DNA of 64,000 nucleotides from the NCBI RefSeq assembly GCF_010645065.1, contig NZ_JAADZW010000002.1, forward strand, positions 434,001 to 498,000, read 5' to 3'. Below are positions 26,009-35,614 of the stretch, piece by piece. The notes under the pieces are model-generated. The model searched no databases. It was not told the origin of the DNA and was given only the letters and a program-made list of their open reading frames with translations. This DNA is from Flavobacterium fluviatile. GTDB taxonomy: Bacteria; Bacteroidota; Bacteroidia; Flavobacteriales; Flavobacteriaceae. Positions within the stretch are counted from its first letter, which is position 1; every line of letters begins with the position of its first letter. The translations under genes were made by a program, and so were the position numbers.

Positions 26009-27325
26009 ATGGTAATGAAGGAGTTGGTTAACAAATTAAAAGGAGACAGGGTAATATGGTCATTCGTGGCTTTATTGGCACTGTTTTCGTTTATGCCTGT
26101 TTTTAGTGCAAGTAGTAATCTGGCTTACATTGGACATGGTACAGGAAATACACTGGGTTATCTTATTAAACATCTGGCTCACATCTGCATTGGTTTTATG
26201 ATTATTTATTGGGTTCATAAAATCCCGTATCATTATTTTAGGGCTATTTCAAAAATTGCGCTGCCTGTAGTCTGGATTCTTTTGGTTTTTACATTAGTTA
26301 AAGGGACTGTAATTTCCGGAGCAAATGCCAGTCGGTGGATTCAGCTTCCGTTTATCGGAATAACGTTTCAGCCATCTACAATTGCTTCAATTGTGCTTTT
26401 TATATTTGTAGCCAGATATCTGTCTAAAACGAAGCAGGAGAATGAGTCTTTTCAAACTTCATTAATTCAGCTCTGGATTCCGGTTTTTATCACTTTGGCA
26501 CTTATTTTGCCAGCCAATTTTTCGACTACAGCCTTGATTTTTTCAATGGTAATTATGTTGACATTTATTGGTAAATATCCACTGAAATATATTGGTTTTA
26601 TTATTGGTTCAGGGGTAGCGATGCTGGCTTTTTTCCTTTTGGTAGCTAAAGCTTTTCCGGATTCCAAATTTTTTAGCAGGGTATCAACCTGGGAAAGCCG
26701 TATCATGAACTTTACCACTGATAAACCTGATGAAGATGATTATCAGATTGAAAAAGCCAAAACTGCAATTGCTTCAGGGAAATTGGGAGGATTAGGACCA
26801 GGAAAAAGTGTTCAGAAAAACTTTCTGCCACAATCATCTTCCGATTTTATTTACGCCATAATTGTTGAGGAATATGGTTTGGTTGGCGGAGTAGCAATAT
26901 TAATTTTGTATTTACTGCTGTTGTTCCGATTTGTTGTGGCGTCTCATAAGGCAAACACGCTGTTTGGAAAATTAGTCGTCGTCGGGCTTGGGTTTCCTAT
27001 GATATTTCAGGCAATGATCAATATGGCGGTTGCCGTTGAATTATTACCTGTAACAGGTCAGACGCTTCCGTTGATAAGCAGTGGTGGAAGTTCGATCTGG
27101 ATGACTTGTTTTGGTCTTGGAATTATTATCAGTGTAACGAAAAAAGAAGAAGAAATCGCTGAAGAAAAAGAAGAGAAAGAAAGACGAAAAGAAGCGCTTC
27201 AAAGGTTAATTGATAAAGAACTTTCAGAAGGAGATTTGCCTGCTGATGAAATATATGAAGAGGAAGAAATGTATTCGATTCAGGACAATTCCAAAAATCC
27301 GATGAATGCAGTATTAAATAAATAA
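26009..27325 (+). CDS. ftsW: Septal peptidoglycan polymerase FtsW (SEDS family)
   Basis: FtsW polymerises lipid II at the division site together with FtsI. The hydrophobic core shows about ten membrane helices. SEDS signatures are seen in FQPSTIASIVLF (QPSE-like loop), the large periplasmic loop with QKNFLPQSSSDFIYA, and the final TLPLISSGGSS motif. The C-terminus adds a charged Glu/Lys-rich tail of about 65 residues (EEKEEKERRKEAL). The start is ATG at 26009; the in-frame ATG at 26015 is an alternative. It lies after the CCTGAAAC repeat. Confidence 0.94.
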   Translation: MVMKELVNKLKGDRVIWSFVALLALFSFMPVFSASSNLAYIGHGTGNTLGYLIKHLAHICIGFMIIYWVHKIPYHYFRAISKIALPVVWILLVFTLVKGTVISGANASRWIQLPFIGITFQPSTIASIVLFIFVARYLSKTKQENESFQTSLIQLWIPVFITLALILPANFSTTALIFSMVIMLTFIGKYPLKYIGFIIGSGVAMLAFFLLVAKAFPDSKFFSRVSTWESRIMNFTTDKPDEDDYQIEKAKTAIASGKLGGLGPGKSVQKNFLPQSSSDFIYAIIVEEYGLVGGVAILILYLLLLFRFVVASHKANTLFGKLVVVGLGFPMIFQAMINMAVAVELLPVTGQTLPLISSGGSSIWMTCFGLGIIISVTKKEEEIAEEKEEKERRKEALQRLIDKELSEGDLPADEIYEEEEMYSIQDNSKNPMNAVLNK

Positions 27326-27365
27326 AATTAAAAAGAAAATAGTTTTAAACTATAACTTTTAAAAT

Positions 27366-28451
27366 ATGACAAAGTATAAATTCATACTAAGTGGTGGTGG
27401 AACAGGAGGGCATATTTATCCTGCAATTGCGATTGCAAACGAATTAAAATTACAATTTCCTGATGCTGAATTTCTTTTTGTTGGAGCTAAAGACAAAATG
27501 GAAATGCAAAAAGTGCCTCAGGCGGGTTACGAGATAAAAGGACTTTGGATTGCCGGATTGCAAAGAAAGTTAACGTTACAAAATATGATGTTTCCTTTAA
27601 AATTAGCATCTAGTTTATTAGAATCAAAGAGAATTATCAAACAATTTAAGCCAAATGTAGTAATCGGAACTGGTGGTTTTGCAAGCGGTCCTCTTTTACA
27701 GGCAGCAGGATCAGCAGGAATCCCAACAGTAATTCAGGAACAGAATTCTTTTCCCGGAATTACAAATAAGCTGCTGAGCAAAAAAGCAAATGCGATTTGT
27801 GTTGCTTATGAGAATTTAGAACGTTTTTTTCCGAAAGAAAAAATTGTTTTGACAGGAAATCCGGTACGTCAGGATCTGATTGATATTGATACAAAGCGCA
27901 ATGAAGCTATTGCTTTTTACGGTTTGGATCCCAATAAAAAAACTTTGTTGGTTTTAGGAGGCAGTTTAGGAGCCAGAAGAGTTAATCAGTTAATCGAAAA
28001 AGAATTAGATAGTTTTCTTTCTCAGGACGTACAGGTAATCTGGCAATGCGGAAAATTATATTTTGAAGATTATAAAAAATACAATCAGCCGAATGTAAAA
28101 GTGGTTGATTTTATTGAAAGAATGGATTTTGTTTACGCCGCAGCAAATGTAATTATTTCAAGAGCAGGAGCGTCATCTGTTTCAGAGTTATGTATTGTCG
28201 GGAAACCGGTAATTTTTATACCATCGCCAAACGTAGCAGAAGATCATCAGACCAAAAACGCTCAGGCAATTGTAGATGCAAAAGGTGCAATTTTATTGAG
28301 AGAGTCAGAATTAGACAGTCAGTTTAGTATTGTTTTTGAAGCACTTTTAAAAGATGACGGAAAGCAAAAACAATTAAGTGATAATATTAAAAAGCTGGCC
28401 AGGCCAAATGCTACAAAAGTTATTGTAGATGAAATTAAAAAGTTGTTATAA
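27366..28451 (+). CDS. murG: Lipid II-forming glycosyltransferase MurG
   Basis: It transfers GlcNAc from UDP-GlcNAc to lipid I, giving lipid II, on the inner face of the membrane. The N-terminal glycine-rich loop is [13 protein letters not shown] (about residues 8-20). The second G-loop is [10 protein letters not shown], and the UDP-GlcNAc-binding region with [10 protein letters not shown] follows near residue 263. A GT28 fold of 361 residues is standard. A 143-base AT-rich gap separates it from murC, the largest gap within the cluster, with no clear promoter seen. Confidence 0.96.
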   Translation: MTKYKFILSGGGTGGHIYPAIAIANELKLQFPDAEFLFVGAKDKMEMQKVPQAGYEIKGLWIAGLQRKLTLQNMMFPLKLASSLLESKRIIKQFKPNVVIGTGGFASGPLLQAAGSAGIPTVIQEQNSFPGITNKLLSKKANAICVAYENLERFFPKEKIVLTGNPVRQDLIDIDTKRNEAIAFYGLDPNKKTLLVLGGSLGARRVNQLIEKELDSFLSQDVQVIWQCGKLYFEDYKKYNQPNVKVVDFIERMDFVYAAANVIISRAGASSVSELCIVGKPVIFIPSPNVAEDHQTKNAQAIVDAKGAILLRESELDSQFSIVFEALLKDDGKQKQLSDNIKKLARPNATKVIVDEIKKLL

Positions 28452-28594
28452 TGTAACTTTTAAGAATAATTATAAAACAGTTTACAATATTTAGAATGCT
28501 ATTTTTAAGCGTTTTGAGTTGTTAAATAATAAAAAATACAAAAGCTTTATTACTAGTTTTTTATAAAAGTAAAATAGCTCAAAATAATAATCAA

Positions 28595-29944
28595 ATGAAT
28601 TTAAATCAAATACAGAACGTTTATTTTATAGGTATCGGAGGAATCGGAATGAGCGCCCTGGCCCGTTATTTCAAATATATAGGAAAAAAGGTTTCGGGTT
28701 ATGATAAAACTCCTTCAATGCTTACAAATGAATTGATTGAAAGTGGTATTGATATTCATTTTGAAGATAATATCGGTTTAATTCCATCAGATTATTACGT
28801 AGAAAATACGCTCGTAATATTTACACCCGCAGTTCCTATTACTCATTCAGAATGGAATTATTTTATTGAAAGACAGTATCACGTTAAAAAACGTGCGGAA
28901 GTTCTGGGTATTATTACAAAAGATACATTTAGTTTTGCAGTGGCCGGAACCCACGGAAAAACAACAACTTCCAGTATTTTGGGACATATATTGCATGAAA
29001 GCGGGGCAGATGTTACGGCATTTGTAGGCGGAATTGTTGAGAATTATAATTCAAATCTAATTGGAAACGGAAAAACCGTGACAGTAGTCGAAGCAGATGA
29101 ATTTGACAGATCGTTTTTGCATTTGCATCCCAATATTGCATGTGTAACATCAATGGATGCAGATCACCTGGATATTTACGGAACGAGTGAAGCTATTGAA
29201 GCTTCTTTTGTAGAATTTGCATCCAGAGTTGAAGATAATAATAATCTCTTTATAACTAAAGAATTGCCTCTGGATGGAGTGCAATGTGCTATTAATGAAG
29301 ATGCTGCTTATAAGGCTTTTAATGTCAGAATAGAAAATGGAAGCTATGTTTTTGATGTGCAGACCCCATCAGAAGTTATAAAAGATCTGCATTTTGGATT
29401 GCCGGGGAAGCATAATTTAATGAATGCATTAATGGCTATTGCAATGTCAAAAACTTTTGGGACATCAACAGCTGCTATTGCAAAAGCACTGGCTTCTTTT
29501 AACGGAATCAGAAGGCGTTTTTCATATCAGATTAAATCTGAAAATTTAGTTTATATAGATGATTATGCACATCATCCAACAGAAATAAATGCTGTTCATC
29601 AAGCTGTTAGGGAATTGTATCCCACTAAAAAAGTTCTTGCCATTTTTCAGCCGCATTTGTTCAGCAGAACAAAAGATTTTGTTGACGGATTTGCAGAAAG
29701 TTTGTCTCAGTTTGACGAAGTTTTTTTAATGGATATTTACCCGGCAAGAGAGCTTCCTATGGAAGGAGTGACTTCTGAATGGCTGTTGGGAAAAATGACT
29801 AATCCCAATAAAAAAATTGTTGCAAAAGAAGATTTGCTGACAGAAATTAAAGCTAATGATGCGCCAATAATTGTAACAATCGGAGCGGGTGATATTGGAG
29901 AAATGGTACCATCAATAAAAAAAATGCTAAATGAGAATATTTAA
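28595..29944 (+). CDS. murC: UDP-N-acetylmuramate:L-alanine ligase MurC
   Basis: This is the first amino-acid ligase of the stem peptide pathway. The N-terminus has the nucleotide-binding FIGIGGIGMSALA. The P-loop is AVAGTHGKTTTS (about residues 112-123), where the His after AGT is diagnostic of MurC. The C-terminal domain keeps YIDDYAHHPTEI. At 449 residues it is full length. It overlaps ftsQ by 14 bases. Confidence 0.96.
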   Translation: MNLNQIQNVYFIGIGGIGMSALARYFKYIGKKVSGYDKTPSMLTNELIESGIDIHFEDNIGLIPSDYYVENTLVIFTPAVPITHSEWNYFIERQYHVKKRAEVLGIITKDTFSFAVAGTHGKTTTSSILGHILHESGADVTAFVGGIVENYNSNLIGNGKTVTVVEADEFDRSFLHLHPNIACVTSMDADHLDIYGTSEAIEASFVEFASRVEDNNNLFITKELPLDGVQCAINEDAAYKAFNVRIENGSYVFDVQTPSEVIKDLHFGLPGKHNLMNALMAIAMSKTFGTSTAAIAKALASFNGIRRRFSYQIKSENLVYIDDYAHHPTEINAVHQAVRELYPTKKVLAIFQPHLFSRTKDFVDGFAESLSQFDEVFLMDIYPARELPMEGVTSEWLLGKMTNPNKKIVAKEDLLTEIKANDAPIIVTIGAGDIGEMVPSIKKMLNENI

Positions 29945-30653
29945 CTGGACAAATATTAGATTAGTACTTATTTTCGGACTTGTTTTGTTTCTCTATTCGT
30001 TTGCTCAGCATCGAAATGGAGAAAGAAAACTGAAGAAATCAGAGGTTGTTTTTGTAGGGGAAAATAAGCTTTTCGTGAAGCCTGAAACGGTTAATAAATT
30101 GTTGATAGAAAATAAAAGAGACCCTTCCAGTATCCGAAAAGATGAAGTAGATTTGAATAAAATAGAAAAAAGCCTTGATACGCAGGACATGATTGAAAAG
30201 TCGGATGTTTTTGTAAGTATCGATGGAGTTCTCAAAGCGCGTGTAAAACAGAGAACACCAATAGTAAGAGTTTATGATGGTGGGAGCTCTTTCTATATTG
30301 ACTATGAGGGTGATAAAATGCCTTTGTCAGACAATTTTACGGCGCGTGTTCCTCTTGTTTCGGGGACAATAAATAAAAAAAATAACGAAGATTTAGCTGC
30401 TTTATTTCGCAAAATTTATGACGATGCGTTTTTGAAAAAAAACATCATTGCAATTGAAATTATGCCTAATGGTAGCTTAAAAATGTTTAATAGAAATTAT
30501 AATTACTTCATTGATTTTGGAAGGACAATGAATGTTGATCAAAAATTCAGGAATTATAAAGCCTTCTTTCAAAAGGCAGTTTTAGATAGTTCGTTATACA
30601 AATACAAAAAAATTGACCTTAGATTTACGGAACAAGTAGTTTGCACAAAATAA
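29931..30653 (+). CDS. ftsQ: Cell division protein FtsQ
   Basis: This bitopic divisome protein has a short cytoplasmic N-terminus, a transmembrane helix at about residues 9-25 and a periplasmic region of about 215 residues. That region begins with a POTRA-like segment (SEVVFVGENKLFVKPETVNKL) and continues with the beta domain ending in the KKIDLRFTEQVV motif typical of FtsQ/DivIB. Identity is supported by topology and by its place between murC and ftsA. It overlaps murC and lies six bases from ftsA. Confidence 0.9.
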   Translation: MRIFNWTNIRLVLIFGLVLFLYSFAQHRNGERKLKKSEVVFVGENKLFVKPETVNKLLIENKRDPSSIRKDEVDLNKIEKSLDTQDMIEKSDVFVSIDGVLKARVKQRTPIVRVYDGGSSFYIDYEGDKMPLSDNFTARVPLVSGTINKKNNEDLAALFRKIYDDAFLKKNIIAIEIMPNGSLKMFNRNYNYFIDFGRTMNVDQKFRNYKAFFQKAVLDSSLYKYKKIDLRFTEQVVCTK

Positions 30654-30659
30654 TAGAAA

Positions 30660-32069
30660 ATGGAAAAAGATAACATTGCAGTAGGTCTAGATATTGGAAC
30701 AACCAAGATAGTTGCCATGATAGGCAAGAAGAATGAATATGGAAAATTAGAAATTCTTGGTATTGGTAAATCCAAAAGTTTGGGTGTGGCAAGAGGTGTA
30801 GTAAATAATATTACACAAACTATTCAGTCAATTCAGCAAGCTATTCTTGAAGCCGAAACTAATTCAGGTTACAAAATTAAAGATGTGGTTGTCGGGATTG
30901 CAGGACAGCATATCAGAAGTATTCAGCATACAGATTACATCAGCCGTAATAATCCGGAAGAAGTAATTGGGGAAAATGATATTCAGCTTTTGATTGATCA
31001 GGTAAATAAACTGGCCATGTTACCGGGAGAAGAAATTATTCATGTTTTGCCACAGGAATTCAAAATAGACGGACAATCTGAAATAAAAGAACCAATCGGA
31101 ATGTACGGCGGGAGACTGGAATCTAGTTTTCACGTGGTAGTTGGGCAGGCATCGTCAATCAGAAACGTTGGCAGATGTATCCAGAGTTCTGGAATCGAAT
31201 TATCAGGATTGACATTAGAACCTTTAGCTTCTGCAGATGCTGTTTTAAGTCAGGAAGAAAAAGAAGCTGGTGTTGCACTAATTGATATTGGTGGCGGGAC
31301 AACAGATTTAGCCATTTTTAAGGATGGGATTATACGTCATACTGCTGTCATACCTTTTGGAGGAAATGTAATTACGGAAGATATCAAGGAAGGATGTTCT
31401 ATTATTGAAAAGCAGGCTGAACTTTTAAAAATAAAATTCGGATCGGCGTGGCCGGGAGAAAACAAAGACAACGAAATTGTTTCTATTCCGGGTTTAAGAG
31501 GAAGGGAACCAAAAGAGATTTCGCTTAAAAACCTTTCCAAAATTATTCACGCACGTGTGGTAGAAATAATTGAACAGGTTTTTGCAGAAATTAAAGCTTA
31601 CGGACATGAAGATCCACGTAAAAAATTAATTGCCGGTATTGTTCTTACAGGTGGAGGTGCGCAGTTAAAACACATCAAGCAGTTAGTTGAATATATTACC
31701 GGGATGGATACCAGAATAGGATATCCAAACGAACATTTAGCAGGTAATTCTAGCGAAGAAATTTCAAGCCCATTGTTTGCAACTGCTGTTGGATTGGTAA
31801 TGAATAGTATTGAGAATAGTACACAAAGTGCTGTAAGAATGGAAGTTGTAAATGAGCAGCCAAGAGTTGTTTACAGAAATGTTCCTCCTGTAACACAACA
31901 ACGATACGAAGTGGAAGAAAGTTACATTGAAAGGGAAGAAGCTGTTGAGCAATCAAGAGAAGTTAGAAGCAATGCTGCTGTTGAGGAATCTACAGAAACT
32001 AAAATTAGAAGATCATTTTTTGACCGATATGTCGATAAAATCAAAGATTTTTTAGACAACGCAGAATAA
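30660..32069 (+). CDS. ftsA: Cell division protein FtsA
   Basis: This actin-like ATPase anchors FtsZ to the membrane. The phosphate-1 motif is VGLDIGTTKIVAMIG (about residues 8-22), followed by the SHS2/1c domain, phosphate-2 VALIDIGGGTTDLAIF and the adenosine motif IVLTGGGAQLKHI. A flexible linker of about 60 residues precedes the amphipathic C-terminal helix (FFDRYVDKIKDFLDN), which should bind membrane. At 469 residues it is slightly longer than the E. coli protein because of the linker. Confidence 0.95.
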   Translation: MEKDNIAVGLDIGTTKIVAMIGKKNEYGKLEILGIGKSKSLGVARGVVNNITQTIQSIQQAILEAETNSGYKIKDVVVGIAGQHIRSIQHTDYISRNNPEEVIGENDIQLLIDQVNKLAMLPGEEIIHVLPQEFKIDGQSEIKEPIGMYGGRLESSFHVVVGQASSIRNVGRCIQSSGIELSGLTLEPLASADAVLSQEEKEAGVALIDIGGGTTDLAIFKDGIIRHTAVIPFGGNVITEDIKEGCSIIEKQAELLKIKFGSAWPGENKDNEIVSIPGLRGREPKEISLKNLSKIIHARVVEIIEQVFAEIKAYGHEDPRKKLIAGIVLTGGGAQLKHIKQLVEYITGMDTRIGYPNEHLAGNSSEEISSPLFATAVGLVMNSIENSTQSAVRMEVVNEQPRVVYRNVPPVTQQRYEVEESYIEREEAVEQSREVRSNAAVEESTETKIRRSFFDRYVDKIKDFLDNAE

Positions 32070-32143
32070 AGAAAAGGAATTACTTTTTGCCCCAAGTCAG
32101 GAAGTAAAAAATGTATTAAATAAGAATTTCAAAAACCAAAAAG

Positions 32144-34120
32144 ATGATGAGCAACTCAGAATTTGGAAGCATTTCATTTGATTTACCAAAAAACCAATCA
32201 AATGTAATCAAAGTAATAGGCGTAGGCGGGGGCGGAAGTAACGCAATTAATCACATGTTCCAGCAAGGAATAAAAGGTGTGGATTTTATCGTTTGTAATA
32301 CTGATTCACAGGCATTACAAAACAGTGCTGTTCCAAACAAAATTCAATTAGGGGTGAATTTGACAGAAGGCCTTGGAGCAGGAGCTAATCCAGATGTAGG
32401 GCAACAATCTGCTATTGAAAGTATTGCTGATATCGAAAAGATGTTAGACCGCAATACCAAGATGGTATTTATCACCGCTGGTATGGGGGGTGGAACAGGT
32501 ACAGGAGCTGCTCCGGTAATTGCACAATTGGCAAAAGAGAGAGAAATTCTGACAGTTGGTATTGTGACAATTCCTTTTCAGTTTGAAGGGAAAGTTCGTC
32601 AGGAACAAGCACTTTTAGGAATCGAAAAGCTCCGCAAGCAAGTAGATTCTTTAATAGTAATCAATAATAATAAATTAAGAGAAGTATACGGAAATCTAGG
32701 TTTCAAAGCAGGATTTTCTAAGGCGGATGAAGTTTTGGCAACAGCCTCAAGAGGTATTGCTGAAGTTATCACGCACCACTATACTCAAAATATCGATTTG
32801 CGTGATGCCAAAACTGTTTTGTCAAACAGTGGAACAGCGATCATGGGGTCTTCTGTTGCTGCCGGCGAAAACAGGGCTAAAGAAGCTATCGTTTCAGCAT
32901 TGGATTCTCCATTATTAAATGACAACAAAATTACAGGAGCCAAAAACGTATTGTTGCTTATCGTTTCTGGATCAGACGAAATTACGCTGGATGAAATTGG
33001 AGAAATCAATGACCATATTCAGGCAGAAGCAGGTTATAATGCTAATATTATCATGGGAGTCGGTGAAGACGAATCTCTGGGGGAAGCTATCGCTGTAACT
33101 ATTATTGCAACTGGTTTTGATGTTGAACAACAAAACGAAATCGTAAATACAGAGCCTAAAAAAATTATTCATACGTTAGAAGATGAGCAAAGAAGTGTTC
33201 ATAATCTAACAAACAGACCGCTTACTTCTTTTGATTTAAATGCTGAAACGCCTACTGTAAAGTCAGAAGAAAAAGTTGTTTTTGATTTAATGGAAGATAC
33301 AATTGCTCCGGTAATGCAAACCCCGATAGCTCCGGTTGCTCCAGCTATGAATCAGGAAGAGTTAGTGGTAATGTCAGAGTTTATCAAAAATCTTGATGTG
33401 ACTTTTGAAATCGTTTCGCCAATTACGGATATTGATTTTACAATTTCAACTCCGGAAGTCCAGTCTTTTCAGGAAACACAACAAGCTCCGCAAAGAACTT
33501 TTGAGAAACAGGAACAAACTACTTTTTCATTTGATTTGCCTCTTTTTAGAGCCGAGCCTGAAGTAAAGAAAGAAACAGTTGTTGAGGACAATAAAATTTT
33601 ATTCGAATTAACAAACGAGACCCGTAACATAAAAGTTAATGATCCAGTTTCGTTTGTTCCGGTTACAGAACTTTCTGAAAATGGAATCATAAAATATTCG
33701 TTAGAAGAATATATGGAGGTTGAGAATGATTTAATGGCATCAAAACCGGTTGAAAAAGTGATAGAAGATGTAGTTCCTGAAGAATTAAATATCACATTGA
33801 AACCAAGAGTTGAGTTTGCAAGCGAGCCTGATTTTTCAACCACTTCAAATGTTTCTCCAATGGAATTGACAATTGAAGAAACATTGCGTTTAAGAGCGGA
33901 AGAAAGAAGAAAGAAACTAAAAGAGTTTAATTATAAATTCCATAACAATGTTTCGAGAATCGATGAGCTTGAAAAAGAACCGGCTTATAAACGATTAGGA
34001 ATCGATTTGTCGAATTCGCAATCAAATAATACCAATTCAAGAATTTCAGTTGGAACAGACAGTAATAATGATTTGCAATTGCGTTCAAATAATTCATTCT
34101 TGCACGACAATGTAGATTAG
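32144..34120 (+). CDS. ftsZ: Cell division GTPase FtsZ with long C-terminal extension
   Basis: This tubulin homologue forms the Z ring. The GTPase core occupies about residues 15-330, with the nucleotide-binding GVGGGGSNAI and the tubulin signature GGGTGTG at residues 115-121. The synergy loop NNNKLREV lies near residue 169. The following 300 residues form an acidic, Pro/Glu-rich, probably disordered linker unusually long beside model FtsZ (about 380 residues in total), ending in a basic, charged segment (RAEERRKKLKEF) and a short C-tail. The ATG at 32147 is an equally plausible start. It is the last dcw gene, closed by a terminator. Confidence 0.96.
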   Translation: MMSNSEFGSISFDLPKNQSNVIKVIGVGGGGSNAINHMFQQGIKGVDFIVCNTDSQALQNSAVPNKIQLGVNLTEGLGAGANPDVGQQSAIESIADIEKMLDRNTKMVFITAGMGGGTGTGAAPVIAQLAKEREILTVGIVTIPFQFEGKVRQEQALLGIEKLRKQVDSLIVINNNKLREVYGNLGFKAGFSKADEVLATASRGIAEVITHHYTQNIDLRDAKTVLSNSGTAIMGSSVAAGENRAKEAIVSALDSPLLNDNKITGAKNVLLLIVSGSDEITLDEIGEINDHIQAEAGYNANIIMGVGEDESLGEAIAVTIIATGFDVEQQNEIVNTEPKKIIHTLEDEQRSVHNLTNRPLTSFDLNAETPTVKSEEKVVFDLMEDTIAPVMQTPIAPVAPAMNQEELVVMSEFIKNLDVTFEIVSPITDIDFTISTPEVQSFQETQQAPQRTFEKQEQTTFSFDLPLFRAEPEVKKETVVEDNKILFELTNETRNIKVNDPVSFVPVTELSENGIIKYSLEEYMEVENDLMASKPVEKVIEDVVPEELNITLKPRVEFASEPDFSTTSNVSPMELTIEETLRLRAEERRKKLKEFNYKFHNNVSRIDELEKEPAYKRLGIDLSNSQSNNTNSRISVGTDSNNDLQLRSNNSFLHDNVD

Positions 34121-34146
34121 TCTTAAAAAATCATAATATTTGGATA

Positions 34147-34184
34147 GCCCGAAAATTGGATTTAATTTTCGGGTTATTTTTTTT
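34147..34184 (+). terminator. Intrinsic terminator of the dcw cluster
   Basis: CCCGAAAATT (34148-34157) pairs with AATTTTCGGG (34164-34173) across a six-base loop, followed by TTATTTTTTTTTA. It ends the mraZ-to-ftsZ unit. Confidence 0.88.
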
Positions 34185-34285
34185 ATCTTCGCACAGAATT
34201 TAAAATTTGACTTTTTTATATAGATATTTTAAGGATTTGTTATTTTTACAAACGAAGTCATAATAATCAAAATTAATATAGCAAT

Positions 34286-34304
34286 GATAAGCAGCTTGCT
34301 TATC
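34286..34304 (+). promoter_or_regulatory. Leader hairpin upstream of the YqeY-like gene
   Basis: GATAAGCA pairs with TGCTTATC around a GCT loop, 15 bases before the ATG of the downstream gene. A seven-codon open frame starting at 34285 covers it. Its role is unknown. Confidence 0.4.
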
Positions 34305-34319
34305 TAAATAAAATAAAAG

Positions 34320-34769
34320 ATGAGTTTACAGGTACAAATCATGGAAGAGATTAAAACAGCCATGAAAGCGAAAGATACAGTAGCCTTAGAAGCTTTAAGG
34401 GCTGTTAAATCTGAATTATTATTGGCATCAACATCATCAGGATCTAAGGAAGAATTAACTGAAGATGAAGAAATAAAACTACTTCAGAGATTAGTAAAAA
34501 CACGTAAAGAAAGTGCCAGAATCTTTACAGAGCAAAACCGTCCGGACTTAGCTGAACCGGAATTAGCACAAGTAGCTGTAATCGAAAAATTTTTGCCAGC
34601 TCAATTAACTGAAGAAGAAGTAGAAGCTGTAGTGGCTAAAATTATTGCAGAAACAGGTGCTTCAGGAATTGCTTCTATGGGGAAAGTTATGGGGTTAGCT
34701 TCTGCGCAATTAGGGGGAACTGCTGAAGGAAAGACAATTTCGACAATTGTGAAAAAGTTGCTTTCATAA
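34320..34769 (+). CDS. GatB/YqeY domain protein
   Basis: This is a free-standing YqeY-type protein related to the tail domain of the GatB subunit of tRNA-dependent amidotransferase. The start MSLQVQIMEEIKTAMKAKD and the central LLQRLVKTRKESARIF helix are typical, as are the IEKFLPAQLTEEEV and MGKVMGLASAQLGG segments. The length of 149 residues is standard. Its physiological role is not settled for the family; a link to tRNA handling is inferred from the fold. A tRNA-Arg gene follows 48 bases later in the same direction. Confidence 0.92.
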   Translation: MSLQVQIMEEIKTAMKAKDTVALEALRAVKSELLLASTSSGSKEELTEDEEIKLLQRLVKTRKESARIFTEQNRPDLAEPELAQVAVIEKFLPAQLTEEEVEAVVAKIIAETGASGIASMGKVMGLASAQLGGTAEGKTISTIVKKLLS

Positions 34770-34817
34770 TAAATTCCATATTCCAACTCTAATATTGATT
34801 TGGAGTTTTAAATATTT

Positions 34818-34891
34818 GACCGCGTAGTTCAACTGGATAGAATATCAGATTTCGGCTCTGAGGGTTGGGGGTTCGAACCCCTCCGCGGTCA
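34818..34891 (+). tRNA. tRNA-Arg (anticodon TCG)
   Basis: A full cloverleaf can be drawn. The acceptor is GACCGCG with CGCGGTC and the D stem is GTTC with GAAT. The anticodon stem is TCAGA with TCTGA around loop TTTCGGC, giving anticodon TCG at 34852-34854, which decodes CGA. The T stem is GGGGG with CCCTC around TTCGAAC. The discriminator is A and CCA is not encoded. It is 74 bases long. Confidence 0.97.
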
Positions 34892-34898
34892 CTGGATA

Positions 34899-34933
34899 GG
34901 ACAAAAAAGATTTTTCTTTTTTGTCCTTTTTTT
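34899..34933 (+). terminator. Intrinsic terminator after tRNA-Arg
   Basis: GGACAAAAAAGA pairs exactly with TCTTTTTTGTCC (34915-34926) and is followed by seven T. Confidence 0.9.
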
Positions 34934-35614
34934 ATAGTTAATTTAGTCGTTTGCTTTATCTTTTAAGGCGAACGCCGCCATAAAAAGGATACTCGTTGCT
35001 GTCTGGGCTAAGGTCAATGATTTAAAAAAGAATTTTATATGATAGAATTGATTATTCTTTCTTATAAACCTTAAAGTGACAAATCCATTTTATGAAAATT
35101 TTCCAGATTGAGCATTTCACTCAAACTTGTGTGATAGATTTGCCATTCTTTAATTTGCCAGTTTTACTATTTCGGATAAAGCCTTTTCACCATAAACGAA
35201 AATCATTATTTGCTCAAGGGTTCTTCGTTGGCGGTCTATCGGGAAATTATTTCCCTTGATTTCCTCTTAGTTCTTTTGCTTCAAAAAATGTTTTAAAATA
35301 ATGTTATTGAAATCTACAGAATAAAGGCTTTTTTCAATAGAATTAAATTTTAGTGCAGAACTAAATAATATCACGTCCCAATTCATTATTATAGCCTTCA
35401 TGGTTGTATGCTGCTTGTAAAAGTTAGGGCTTTAGAATGTTTTGGTTATAACTGCTTATTGTTAATTGTATTTTAATATATTGAATTACAATTAATTAAT
35501 ATTAAGGTTAAATATGTTTGCTATATTTAACAGATTGAATTTTAACTCTGCAAATACCTGATGAGTATGATTTTATTTATAGTGAGTGGAATGCATAATC
35601 CTTAAATTATATTT
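34934..35614. other. Long intergenic region after tRNA-Arg
   Basis: This stretch holds the decayed reverse-strand gene at 35071-35401. Near 34985-35013 is a sequence ending GTCTGGGCTAAGG, faintly like the right end of the modular repeats at 2358 and 52883. The final 200 bases before the hydrolase gene are AT-rich; I find no promoter there that I can defend. Confidence 0.55.
35071..35401 (-). pseudogene. Decayed gene of unknown family
   Basis: On the reverse strand an open frame starts at the ATG complementary to 35399-35401 (MKAIIMNWDVILF) and runs 44 codons. Protein-like sequence then continues in other frames: NFPIDRQRRTLEQIMIFVYG and GEKALSEIVKLAN in one, followed by EWQIYHTSLSEMLNLENF ending at a TAA (35071-35073) in another. 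The pieces are collinear and at least two frameshifts are needed to join them. I read it as the remnant of a gene of about 110-130 codons. I do not recognise the family. Its place beside a tRNA would suit an old insertion. Confidence 0.5.

Noticed and set aside
34891..35614. Genomic island integrated at tRNA-Arg
   Set aside because: No integrase gene and no second copy of the tRNA 3' end (CCCTCCGCGGTCA) found by eye in the window; only one decayed gene is present.
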